Shown here: positions 35,156 to 43,875 of the stretch, piece by piece | How positions within the stretch are numbered: the stretch's first letter is position 1 | Layout of the letters: each line of letters opens with the position of its first letter | From: Spirochaetaceae bacterium | GTDB lineage: Bacteria > Spirochaetota > Spirochaetia > SZUA-6 > DRHE01 | DNA length: 62,751 bases | Assembly (NCBI GenBank): GCA_020353535.1 | Contig: CP070696.1 | Span: forward strand, 3,166,654-3,229,404 | Direction of reading: 5' to 3' | Position numbers and translations under genes: made by a program | Notes under the pieces: generated by a model | What the model was told of the DNA's origin: nothing | Seen by the model: the letters and a program-made list of their open reading frames with translations, nothing else | The model's database searches: none

Positions 35156-35869
35156 ATGGGTCGATCTGCGCGAATCGCGATTATCGCTTTGCTGTTCCTT
35201 CTGGCGGCTGTGCTCAGCATTCAGGGAATCGGAGTAAGCGTCTCCTACTTCCTGCCCAGAAACGGTATGTTCTCCCACCCAGTAACTCCGCTGTCCTTAC
35301 GGGACATCGAGTTCGACATCGGTCGCTTCCTGGGAGTGGGAGGCTCCCTCAGTCTTTACAGCATGCGGGGAATGGGAATCACGGACGCGGAGGGCAATCC
35401 CATCGCGAGTGACGGTCCGCTGGTCGGTCCCTTTCTCTCCGTGCTGAGCTCCGCGGTAGCCAAGCTAAAACTACCGATTCCGCCGTTGGAGTTCGAGGCC
35501 AGCGGCGGGGTATTCGGCTGCTACAACATCGATCCCCCTCTGATGACTGGCAACCTGGACCGCTACCTGGCCTCGGCGACCGGAACCACCTACGAAGCGG
35601 TCACCTCGACGATCAGCCTTGACGGCCGCTGGGGCTGGGGCTGGGTGTTCGGGGGCAGCGCCACCTACTTCCTGAAGGGACAATTCGGAATCTCCGTGGG
35701 TGCCAACTACTACCTCGGCGGCGGCAACCTCGAGCTTTCGGGGAGCTATGACGCGTACGATGATGGTTCAGGTTGGGTAACAGGACAAGATATTCCCGCC
35801 ATCCTTAAAACCGCCCGGCTCGATTTCAGCGGATTGGAGATCATTCTGGGCGTGGAACTCGAGCTGTGA
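35156..35869 (+). CDS. Predicted small outer-membrane beta-barrel protein
   Basis: A 237-residue protein with a signal peptide (hydrophobic stretch to about residue 23) and alternating strands rich in Gly, Tyr and Phe, ending in the barrel-like IILGVELEL. No family recognised. It has its own promoter and a strong ribosome site, suggesting steady expression. Its last 29 bases overlap the convergent MFS gene. Confidence 0.6.
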   Translation: MGRSARIAIIALLFLLAAVLSIQGIGVSVSYFLPRNGMFSHPVTPLSLRDIEFDIGRFLGVGGSLSLYSMRGMGITDAEGNPIASDGPLVGPFLSVLSSAVAKLKLPIPPLEFEASGGVFGCYNIDPPLMTGNLDRYLASATGTTYEAVTSTISLDGRWGWGWVFGGSATYFLKGQFGISVGANYYLGGGNLELSGSYDAYDDGSGWVTGQDIPAILKTARLDFSGLEIILGVELEL

Positions 35870-37061
35870 TGTCCGCTTCAGTGCCCCGCCGATGCAGTCG
35901 GGAGAGGAAAAAAGCGATCAGGAAGAAGAGCAGGGCGGAGTTGATAAACACCGCGGCGAAGTCCAGATAAGCGGCCAGGCCGCCTCCCAGCATCGCTCCC
36001 ATGGACCAGCCGATGGAGCGGGCGCTTCCGGACAAGCCGAAGGCGGTTCCCCGTCTCTCTACCGGCACCTGCCGGGAGAGAATCACGTTCATAATCGGAT
36101 CGATGCCGGCTGAGGCAAAATCGGCGAAAAACACGAAGGGAATAAGGCTCCACACTGAGGGAAGGAATCCCTGGGGCATAAGAAACAGACCGGCTGCAAC
36201 GGCGCAGATCATACCAATGACCAGGGGTCGGCCCCGGTCCGCTCGCCGGCCCACCACGATTCCCGCCAAAACCGCCGCAACACCAGCGGTAGCATTGATC
36301 AGTCCCGCCTGGGTAGCGATGCCCAGACCAGCGGCAGCAATCCTCTCCACCAGCAAAGGATACATCGGCCGCGGGGAGAAGCGGGCCATGCCAAACAGGA
36401 CGAACAAACCGATAATGGGGAGGATGCGCTGCTCCGTTGTCAGCCGGACCAATCCTTTGAAGAATCGCTGTGAGCTTGAAGCAGCCTCCGGAGAGAAATC
36501 CTCCCTTACCCAGAACAGGGCGATAAAGAAAGCCAAGAACAGGGTAATGGAGGAGAGGAAGAAGGCGACCCGGAAACCGAACTGGTCGGCAAAATATCCC
36601 CCCACCAGGGGACCCACCGCGTTGCCTGCAAAAACCGCGGAGTTCATGATACCGATGGCGAAGCCGATGCGTTTCTCCGGCGTATTCGACACCACCAGGG
36701 TCAGGTTGGCGATCACCGTACCGGTAAGAGCTCCCTGCACCACCCGCAGCACGAGCAACAGCTCCGGAGAGCGAACCAATCCCATCGCAAACAGGAGTAC
36801 CGCCCCGCCCAGGTTGGCCCGCAGGGTCATGGGTTTTCGACCGAAGCGATCGGATAGAACCCCCCATATCGGCGTCATGATGGCAAGGGATACTCCGGAT
36901 CCGGCCATGAGCAACCCGCTCCACAACCTCAGGGCTTCCGGATCTGTGATACCCAACTCCTGTATATACAGGGGCATGAAGGGAAGGGCGAAGCTGAAGC
37001 CCATCAGGGATAAAACCTGGCAGACCCAGAGCAGGCCCAGGTTTCTGCGCCAGTCTATCAT
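35841..37061 (-). CDS. MFS family transporter (drug-exporter-like)
   Basis: A 406-residue, 12-helix major facilitator. The loop 2-3 signature is WGVLSDRFGRKPM and the second-half equivalent is VVGRRADRGRP. TM5 has AVGPLVGGYFADQFGFR, typical of proton-coupled multidrug antiporters (TetA/YfmO-like). The frame is open far upstream, but ATG 37061 (MIDWRRNLGLLW) starts at the first helix and overlaps the QueG-like stop (ATGA). Substrate unknown. Confidence 0.85.
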   Translation of the reverse strand: MIDWRRNLGLLWVCQVLSLMGFSFALPFMPLYIQELGITDPEALRLWSGLLMAGSGVSLAIMTPIWGVLSDRFGRKPMTLRANLGGAVLLFAMGLVRSPELLLVLRVVQGALTGTVIANLTLVVSNTPEKRIGFAIGIMNSAVFAGNAVGPLVGGYFADQFGFRVAFFLSSITLFLAFFIALFWVREDFSPEAASSSQRFFKGLVRLTTEQRILPIIGLFVLFGMARFSPRPMYPLLVERIAAAGLGIATQAGLINATAGVAAVLAGIVVGRRADRGRPLVIGMICAVAAGLFLMPQGFLPSVWSLIPFVFFADFASAGIDPIMNVILSRQVPVERRGTAFGLSGSARSIGWSMGAMLGGGLAAYLDFAAVFINSALLFFLIAFFLSRLHRRGTEADITARVPRPE

Positions 37062-38089
37062 CCCTGCGTCCCCCCGCTCACCGCTGCCATACATTTCAAA
37101 GCCCAGACTGCCGCCTGGGCTACCAGTGGATCGGGGTCCGAACGGTGACGGGCTACCAGATCGTAGAGAACGGGATCCCGACGGTTTCCCGCAGCCAGGA
37201 GAGCGTTGCGCAGCAGGGTTCGCGGCGGAATCCAGCTCCTGTCCAGTGTGCTGCCGCGCAGGTAATCCTTGATCTGGCTCGTCGACAGGGAGAGGAGAAA
37301 TTTGAGAGAAAGGCTGGGACCCAGTTCTCCCCGTTGAGTCTCCGTTTCCTGGCCGAGCCTTCTGTTGTGGGGGCAGACATCCTGACAGCTCTGACAGCCG
37401 TACAAACGGAAGGCCCAGGCCCGACGGAAGCTCTCGGAAAAACGTGCGGATTGAGTACACAGCGCCTGCAGACAACGGCTCTCATCCAATCGGCCAGCCT
37501 GGCTCAAGGCACCCACCGGGCAGGCATCCTGGCAGGCCCGGCAGGCGCCGCATAGGGGAAAAACACTTTCAGCGGAGGCGCTTTCCGCGGCTTCGGCGCC
37601 TCCCGGAGTTTCGATAACCGTAACGGCGGTGAAGAGTCCGGCAATAACGAACAGCGATCCCATTCCGGGAATGAGAATCAGGGTGTTCTTTGCTCGTGAG
37701 CCCAGACTGCTCGAGACGGCCAGCGCCTTCTCCGGCAAGCGGGAGTTGCAGAAAATCCGCAGTACCTGCTTGTTCAGACCATGCCTATTAGCGAGAGTGC
37801 GAACCACGACTTTCAAGCGGGCAACCGCCTCGGCGTAGTAGTTCCTCCTTGCGAAGGGAGCGATCAGCGTGTGGGGATCATCGGGGGCGGAGAGATCTTC
37901 CGCTTCCTGCCGGTAGCAGGACAGAGCCGTAATCAGATATGTGCCCTCACCCAGGGCCTTGATCTCCGGGTGCAGGGAAATCCATGCTGGCAGGGAGGTG
38001 CTGTGAACAAAGGCCACGGCGGAGAAGCCCTGTTCGTGGATCAGATCCTCGAGCTCAACTTTCCGGAGCTCGATCCGGGAGGAATGCAC
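37058..38089 (-). CDS. QueG-like (DUF1730 / epoxyqueuosine reductase family) iron-sulfur protein
   Basis: A 343-residue protein with the QueG layout: N-terminal DUF1730 cobalamin domain, dicluster ferredoxin (CGACRACQDACPVGAL near residue 182, CQSCQDVCPHN near 233) and a HEAT-like tail. QueG makes queuosine in tRNA. Here the segment that is normally VDTGPVLER reads CNSRLPEK, so the catalytic Asp appears to be Asn and the GKN helix motif is RAKN. It may be a divergent QueG or a paralogue with another reduction. It follows the large metallopeptidase by 5 bases. Confidence 0.72.
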   Translation of the reverse strand: MHSSRIELRKVELEDLIHEQGFSAVAFVHSTSLPAWISLHPEIKALGEGTYLITALSCYRQEAEDLSAPDDPHTLIAPFARRNYYAEAVARLKVVVRTLANRHGLNKQVLRIFCNSRLPEKALAVSSSLGSRAKNTLILIPGMGSLFVIAGLFTAVTVIETPGGAEAAESASAESVFPLCGACRACQDACPVGALSQAGRLDESRCLQALCTQSARFSESFRRAWAFRLYGCQSCQDVCPHNRRLGQETETQRGELGPSLSLKFLLSLSTSQIKDYLRGSTLDRSWIPPRTLLRNALLAAGNRRDPVLYDLVARHRSDPDPLVAQAAVWALKCMAAVSGGTQG

Positions 38090-38094
38090 GGGGA

Positions 38095-40893
38095 TTATTG
38101 CCCGAGCGCAGGTTTTGGGAACCTGCGGTTCGAATGAATACGGGCATATCCACCGCTGTTGCCGGGAATTTCCAAACCGAGCAGTACCAGAGGCCGTCCT
38201 TCCAGGGTCATGCCCAAACCGGCATACAGATCCAGAGGGAAACCTTCATCCCTGGCACCGGTTTTCATCTCCAGCCGGAGCGTGCCCCCGTAGCTGCCCT
38301 GCAGATCGCGATCCTGGTTGAAGGTCAGGCTCACGAAGGGAACTAGAAAGATGTCCCCAAAGTACAAACCCGGATTCCAGAGTCCGCCCCGAAGCCGGAG
38401 CAGGGGTATCGACAGGGTGGAACTCACGAATCCCCCCCAGCTGCCCGAAAGCTCATCCGGATAACCCGGCGGCACCCAGGGCAGGGACCAGGTGTTGTCG
38501 GTCAGGTCGTACATTAGGCTGGCCTGCAGGGATAACTGGACACCGAGGAAGACAACGGATGAATAGATTCCCGGAAGCAGGAGATAGCCAAAGTCACTCT
38601 CGTCGACATCGTGCAGACAATATACACCCACCTGGAAGTAGAGCGCAGAAGCCGCCCCCCGAAATCCGACCAGGGTGTACGGAATCAGGATCCGCGAATC
38701 CCCATCCAGCCAATCCCACACCAGAGTTCCCGTCGTGCCGAGGGAGATGGAGGACAGTCCCTTTCCCAGACTTCGATAAAGGAGCCAATCCAGAGTGAGG
38801 GACAATTCTATAAACTCCACGGACACGGTGTCCCCCGAGGCAGCAAGGTCGAAGGTGGCCGTGAGCGGGGATAAGACGTTTATCTGCAGGTCGGCTTCGA
38901 TCTGGGGCTGCTGGTAGTAGGAATCGTAGTACCCCACCAGAACGTAGCGTATATCCCCCAAAGCGCTGGTTCCGGCGATGCCAGCGCCTGCTTGATAGCT
39001 CGACAGGTAGGGATCCAGGTTAAACAGGGGAAACAGCGACCGGGGCAGAAGGGTTGCCAGGTTGTCACCATAGCCGCCCGAACGGACCGCATCGTCGGGG
39101 AGGGACAATTCGACGGAGGAGGGTGCTCCCTGGATCGCTGAGTCATTCGGCACGGTGATCTCCCGGGCTAGTGATTTTTCCCGATATAGATCCTCTCCTC
39201 GGGCATTCAATCCGACGAAATACAGGGCTCGGTTCTCTTCGTCCCAGGCCGGCGAACGGGCAAAATCACTGGCCACCGATCGATTCACCACTCCGGTGTC
39301 AATCTCATATTCGTAGAGTGTGCGCCTGGCCCCATAGGTGGCGGAGTAGAACAGCCGTCCTTCAGCCAGGCAGAGCTCGCTTTCCTGGTACGGTGTATCA
39401 TGCAGCTTTTCCAGACGGATGTCGGCTGGATTGACTCCGGATAGAGACCGCCCCTCTCCTGACCAGCCGGGAATGAGAATCCGGAAAATCTGGGTATTGT
39501 GCCAATCCGCCCGGGCCGCCACAAAAAAGGCGCGGGAATCCGCTACCATATCGGAAACCAACACGTCCGTTGCCAGCAGTGGTGAGGATGTCCCTCTTTC
39601 GGGATCGTGAAGCCAGATCTCCGAGCCGAAGGTATCTTCACGATCCCTGGCGGTAAGGATCGATCCGTCCGCCAGCACCTCGAAGGTTCGAAAAGATTCC
39701 TTGAACAACCGGCGGGCAGATCCCGGTCCGCTGCCCAGATCCCGACTGTACAATACAGTGGTGAATCCGAAACGGTCGAAGAAATGATTATCATATCCAC
39801 CTTCAATTTCCAAAAGGCCGTAGTACAATTTGTCGAACCGAATCCGCATCGGTCCGCTGAACGGTGCGGCGCTGCGCATCATTATCCGCTGGCGACCGCT
39901 TTCAGGGTCGAGACGGAGCAATTGATGGTGCCAGGTTGTGGAAAAAGGGGCGGGCTTCACAGGAAAGCTGTGTTGGTAATATACCCCACCTTTCCAGACC
40001 ACGGGGCTGTTCAGCCACCAGCCGTGTTCAGTGAGGGCTCCCTCGGGGCGTTTGAAGGACACCCCCTTCTTCATTACCTCCAACTGCCATTCCAGCCAGA
40101 GGCTGCGGATCGACTCACCAAAAACCTTGCGGGCGCTGCGGTCCAAACCCACTGCAGGCAGCGCGGGGGACAGGTAGGAAAGGATCGAAGCACCGTAATG
40201 CACGAAGAATCGAGAAACCGGCTGACGTCCGTATTTATGAACCAGGAACTCGAGAAACTGGCCTCCAAACAAATAGGGACCGGTACCCCCCGGAAACACA
40301 TTCATATTGTAGGTAGCCTGTACGATCGTCGGCAGGCTTCCCGTCTGGGCCAGGATCGTGGCGTACGAACCGAACAGACCTTCGTTGAGCCTGCCCTCGA
40401 AGGGGGAAATCCCCGATTCGGCAACCACACAGACGCCCTCCTTCAACCATCCTGGTGTGTAGTTCCCCGGCGCCATGTTTTTGCCGAACAGGGCTGTCAA
40501 CACAGCCGGCAGACCTTCAGCACCGCTGAGATGCCCCCAGTGGGTATATTCGTGGATTCCTACCAGTCGCCACCAATTCTGGTGATAGCCCAACTCACCT
40601 GTGGAGGGAGGGTAGCGGAACAACAGGATGCGACGGTTGGCCACATCGGTCAGGCCGTTGCTCTCCGTCCCTATGTCCTCCAAAACAATCGCGACCCGAC
40701 GGGGCGGCGCACCCACCAATTCTCCGGCGTAAGCGCGATAGTACTCCAGGACCTCGAGGATTTCTCGAGCCTCTCGCTCTCTTCCCAACGGATAAAAAAC
40801 CGTGAAGGCCTCGGTTTTCAGCGTCTTCCACATGCTGAAAGCGGGTAATGAGCAGAACAAACAGAGAAATAGAACGATCGCGCGACGGAGCAT
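38095..40893 (-). CDS. Exported HExxH metallopeptidase with beta-propeller and C-terminal barrel-like region
   Basis: A 932-residue protein with a signal peptide (cut near AFSM). A gluzincin-type peptidase domain follows, with HEYTHWGH near residue 115 and a downstream Glu in GWLKEGVCVVAES. A TolB-like propeller (about 290-600) shows repeats such as EIWLHDPERG and ALYFVGLN. The last 280 residues have alternating strands like an outer-membrane barrel. I do not know a characterised protein with this exact order. It may anchor a peptidase on the outer membrane. Its start lies 8 bases from a good -10 box, without a ribosome site. Confidence 0.65.
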   Translation of the reverse strand: MLRRAIVLFLCLFCSLPAFSMWKTLKTEAFTVFYPLGREREAREILEVLEYYRAYAGELVGAPPRRVAIVLEDIGTESNGLTDVANRRILLFRYPPSTGELGYHQNWWRLVGIHEYTHWGHLSGAEGLPAVLTALFGKNMAPGNYTPGWLKEGVCVVAESGISPFEGRLNEGLFGSYATILAQTGSLPTIVQATYNMNVFPGGTGPYLFGGQFLEFLVHKYGRQPVSRFFVHYGASILSYLSPALPAVGLDRSARKVFGESIRSLWLEWQLEVMKKGVSFKRPEGALTEHGWWLNSPVVWKGGVYYQHSFPVKPAPFSTTWHHQLLRLDPESGRQRIMMRSAAPFSGPMRIRFDKLYYGLLEIEGGYDNHFFDRFGFTTVLYSRDLGSGPGSARRLFKESFRTFEVLADGSILTARDREDTFGSEIWLHDPERGTSSPLLATDVLVSDMVADSRAFFVAARADWHNTQIFRILIPGWSGEGRSLSGVNPADIRLEKLHDTPYQESELCLAEGRLFYSATYGARRTLYEYEIDTGVVNRSVASDFARSPAWDEENRALYFVGLNARGEDLYREKSLAREITVPNDSAIQGAPSSVELSLPDDAVRSGGYGDNLATLLPRSLFPLFNLDPYLSSYQAGAGIAGTSALGDIRYVLVGYYDSYYQQPQIEADLQINVLSPLTATFDLAASGDTVSVEFIELSLTLDWLLYRSLGKGLSSISLGTTGTLVWDWLDGDSRILIPYTLVGFRGAASALYFQVGVYCLHDVDESDFGYLLLPGIYSSVVFLGVQLSLQASLMYDLTDNTWSLPWVPPGYPDELSGSWGGFVSSTLSIPLLRLRGGLWNPGLYFGDIFLVPFVSLTFNQDRDLQGSYGGTLRLEMKTGARDEGFPLDLYAGLGMTLEGRPLVLLGLEIPGNSGGYARIHSNRRFPKPALGQ

Positions 40894-40901
40894 GGTAGTC
40901 C

Positions 40902-40930
40902 ATGATAGCGTAAACCTCTGATCGGGGCAA
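40902..40930 (-). promoter_or_regulatory. Leaderless-type promoter of the metallopeptidase gene
   Basis: On the minus strand TTGCCC (40930-40925), 17 bases, TATCAT (40907-40902), then 8 bases to ATG 40893. No ribosome site can fit between. Confidence 0.55.
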
Positions 40931-40941
40931 CGTCGGGTGAA

Positions 40942-40970
40942 TTGACAGCGGAAGGGGTTTTCTTTACCCT
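40942..40970 (+). promoter_or_regulatory. Leaderless-type promoter of the DUF5312-like gene
   Basis: Consensus TTGACA (40942-40947), exactly 17 bases, TACCCT (40965-40970), then 6 bases to ATG 40977. Its -35 box lies 11 bases from that of the divergent promoter. Confidence 0.55.
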
Positions 40971-40976
40971 ATTGCC

Positions 40977-42515
40977 ATGAAAGGTGGTGCGCAAGCCGGC
41001 AGCACTCAAGCGGGCTTCATGAAGAAGCTGGCCGATCTGTTCATGGGCAGCTTCGATCCCCAAAGAGAAAAAAAACGCATGCTCAAGGCGGTCTCCAAGT
41101 CCCTTCGCAAGATCGGAGCCAAATACTACAACACGAAAACGGGGAAGGTGGAGCCGGGCCTGGCCAAAGTGTTCTACGAGTTTTACTCGACCTTCGCTCC
41201 GGCTCAGAAGATTCTTCAACATGCCAAATCTTCTAAGGTACTGAAAACCATTGTTATCGAAAGTGTGTTAAACAAGGATCAACTCGACTTGAAAGAACGC
41301 CTGAGCGAAGAGTCCATTCTCAAGAGGGCTCAGAACTCGGATTATCAGCAGCTGGTCAATGAGATCAAGATTGAAACCAAGGACTTTTTATCCTGTTTTG
41401 ATGTCAACAGTACTCGAGAAATAAACGAAACCTACCACTCACTATCCATACTGCTAAATCTGATTCACTTCGACTACCATTTCTTTCTTCGCAAGTTCGA
41501 TCCCCACCTTCCCGAAGGCAAGATCTCCTATGCTCCCCGATTCGAGAGCACGAATGCCGAACACGTGAGTGATGAGCTTCAGGAGTTCCTCGAGATCCTG
41601 CCGCTCTTCGATCCCGCTCAAAACTGGAACGCCCTCTGGGATATGCTTCGCACCTACAGGAGCACGGAAATTATCGCCAAAGATGCCTGGCGCAAGTTGT
41701 TGTCCCTGATCCGCAAGCTACGCAGAACCCGGGAGCTGGAACTGGTAGTTCAACTGATCAAAGAAGATCCTTTCTATAAGCCAAAGCTCAAACAGGTCAC
41801 GGAGAATATCGTCGACGGTTTTTTGTCGAGGACCCGCCATAATATCGAGCTAACCTTGCAGAAGATCTCCAAACAGCAGCGCAGCAGCACAATCCAAAGT
41901 TTGCTGAAATCCCTGTTCGGTTCCTCTTCGTACAACAGGCTTATCAACTATACGGAGGAAAGCAACGAACTTATTGTCAAAAAGGGCATGGGAGGATTCA
42001 CCTTGACCCTGCCCCTGAACTGCCTGCATGCCTTTCTCAAGGATGTTGTGCTGGGTGATCTCCGACAGTTGGTGGAGTTGCTGCTCATTCCGGCGAAATG
42101 GACTGACAACAGTCCGTCGAAGCTCCTGTCCGACAGCTTCCACCAGCTCCAGGATCTGGTAAAAGAGCTCGATAGCTTCGACGCAAAGCTCAGCGAGGAG
42201 AACGAGGAGGGCAGGCGGCTGCAGAGCATGGTCTCCCGGGCCGACAAGAATCCTCAGGCTCAGTACATGGCCCGAAAGATTTTAAAAAAGATCAACGACG
42301 GGGCGCGGAATATGCTGGTACGTTCCTGCCAGTCCACCATTACCCTCGGTAAGGTGCTCAAACAGCTGTACGAGGATTACAAGAAGCCCAACGCCCAAAT
42401 GATTCTCAACTGGCGGGAGATCAACACCCGTGCAAAGCGGGACATGGGACAGCTGTTCGTGCACAACTATCAGAAGCTGTACCATTTCGTCCAGCTCGTA
42501 AAACTCTATGTCTAA
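40977..42515 (+). CDS. DUF5312-like spirochaetal protein of unknown function
   Basis: A 512-residue soluble, largely helical protein with no signal peptide. It resembles the DUF5312 group, which I know mainly from spirochaetes (identification from memory of features such as FMKKLADLFMGSFDPQREKK and ARNMLVRSCQSTITLGKVLK). No catalytic motif is visible. The start codon has no ribosome site but a promoter ends 6 bases before it. Its last 8 bases overlap hflX, so the two are translationally coupled. Confidence 0.6.
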   Translation: MKGGAQAGSTQAGFMKKLADLFMGSFDPQREKKRMLKAVSKSLRKIGAKYYNTKTGKVEPGLAKVFYEFYSTFAPAQKILQHAKSSKVLKTIVIESVLNKDQLDLKERLSEESILKRAQNSDYQQLVNEIKIETKDFLSCFDVNSTREINETYHSLSILLNLIHFDYHFFLRKFDPHLPEGKISYAPRFESTNAEHVSDELQEFLEILPLFDPAQNWNALWDMLRTYRSTEIIAKDAWRKLLSLIRKLRRTRELELVVQLIKEDPFYKPKLKQVTENIVDGFLSRTRHNIELTLQKISKQQRSSTIQSLLKSLFGSSSYNRLINYTEESNELIVKKGMGGFTLTLPLNCLHAFLKDVVLGDLRQLVELLLIPAKWTDNSPSKLLSDSFHQLQDLVKELDSFDAKLSEENEEGRRLQSMVSRADKNPQAQYMARKILKKINDGARNMLVRSCQSTITLGKVLKQLYEDYKKPNAQMILNWREINTRAKRDMGQLFVHNYQKLYHFVQLVKLYV

Positions 42516-43875
42516 ATCGGTCGCTGAAGCATACCCCGTACCATCAGAAAAAGCGATTCTGGTAGCCGCGGACACGTACAACGGTCATCGCCTGTGGAGA
42601 GCAAAGGATTCCCTGAACGAACTGGCCGAACTGGCTGGAACCGCCGGCATCGAAGTAGTGGGAAAGGTTATCCAAAGATTGCCACAGGCAAATCCGGTGA
42701 CCTACGTGGGCAAGGGAAAGCTGGAGGAGCTGCGACAGGAGTTTTCCCTGAATCCGGGCCTCAGCATGCTCATCTTTGACGACGAGTTGAGTCCGGGGCA
42801 GCAACGGAATATCGAAAAAACTCTGGGTGAGAGAATCAAGGTTCTTGACCGTACTGCCCTGATACTGGATATCTTTGCCCAGCATGCCCATACGCGCGAG
42901 GGCCAGATCCAGGTCGAATTGGCCCAGTACGAGTACCTCCAGCCTCGGCTGACCGGGATGTGGCGTCATCTGGTGCGGCAGGTAGGAGGACGGGCCGGCG
43001 GAGCCATCGGCGTGGGCTTGAGGGGCCCCGGCGAAACCCAGCTTGAAACCGACCGCCGTCAAATTCGAAAACGAATCTCCGATCTGCGCCGGGAGTTGGA
43101 TGATGTTCGTGCTTCCCGCCACCAGCACTACCGTCAGAGACAACGCAAGGGACTGAAGACCATCGCTCTGGTCGGTTACACCAACGTGGGCAAGAGTTCC
43201 CTGCTCAACGCCCTCTCCTACGGGGGAAACGGCAGTTTGGATTCCGACCCGCCGAAAGCCTACGTGGCCGATCAACTGTTCGCCACCCTGGATCCCACCA
43301 CCCGTAAGGTTCGCCTGCCCGCCGGGACCCAAGTTTTGTTCACCGACACCGTCGGCTTCATAGAGAAGTTGCCCCATAATCTCATCGCCGCCTTCCGCGC
43401 TACCCTGGAGGGGATCGAAGAGGCGGATCTGCTGCTTCATGTCGTGGATATCACCGTTCCTAAGGCAGAAGCCCAGATCGCGACGGTTCAATCGATTCTC
43501 GCTGATCTCGGTGTGGCGGACAAACCCACCATTCAGGTCTGGAACAAGATCGACGCGGTGCCTCAATGGATGACCGGCTCAATGATTCCCGGCACGCTGC
43601 AGGTCAGCGCATTGAAGGGAAGTGGAATCGAGGAACTGCTGGCCGCTGTGGAGGCGGTGCTTCGCAGAGCTTTGGTGGCCGTGAGGATTACCATCCCCTA
43701 CACCGAAGGAGCCTTGCGAAGCAGGATCTTCAGCCAGGGTTCGGTACAGTGGTTTCAGGAAGAGGCGGAAGGAACGCGCATGCAGGCCTTTGTGCCACCG
43801 GCTCTGGCCGAGGTCCTGGAAACTTACTGCGACGGGAATCCCCAAACCTCCGGCACCCGTAACTCCGTAGGATGA
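42508..43875 (+). CDS. hflX: GTPase HflX
   Basis: A 455-residue HflX: N-terminal glycine-rich nucleotide-binding domain (VTYVGKGKLEEL), coiled linker with GPGETQLETDRR, and a TRAFAC GTPase domain with G1 GYTNVGKSSLLN (about 222-233), G3 DTVGF, G4 NKID and G5 SALKG. HflX splits stalled or heat-damaged ribosomes. Length is typical. It overlaps the DUF5312-like gene at its start and the PfkB kinase at its end (ATGA). Confidence 0.95.
   Translation: MSKSVAEAYPVPSEKAILVAADTYNGHRLWRAKDSLNELAELAGTAGIEVVGKVIQRLPQANPVTYVGKGKLEELRQEFSLNPGLSMLIFDDELSPGQQRNIEKTLGERIKVLDRTALILDIFAQHAHTREGQIQVELAQYEYLQPRLTGMWRHLVRQVGGRAGGAIGVGLRGPGETQLETDRRQIRKRISDLRRELDDVRASRHQHYRQRQRKGLKTIALVGYTNVGKSSLLNALSYGGNGSLDSDPPKAYVADQLFATLDPTTRKVRLPAGTQVLFTDTVGFIEKLPHNLIAAFRATLEGIEEADLLLHVVDITVPKAEAQIATVQSILADLGVADKPTIQVWNKIDAVPQWMTGSMIPGTLQVSALKGSGIEELLAAVEAVLRRALVAVRITIPYTEGALRSRIFSQGSVQWFQEEAEGTRMQAFVPPALAEVLETYCDGNPQTSGTRNSVG

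Noticed and set aside
35088..35156. The TATAGT promoter before the barrel protein as another leaderless start.
   Set aside because: The ATG is 38 bases downstream with a good AGGAGG site, so it is an ordinary leadered transcript.
37062..37475. Extending the MFS transporter upstream by 138 residues.
   Set aside because: The extension is antisense-like sequence inside the QueG-like gene; ATG 37061 overlaps the upstream stop and begins at helix 1.
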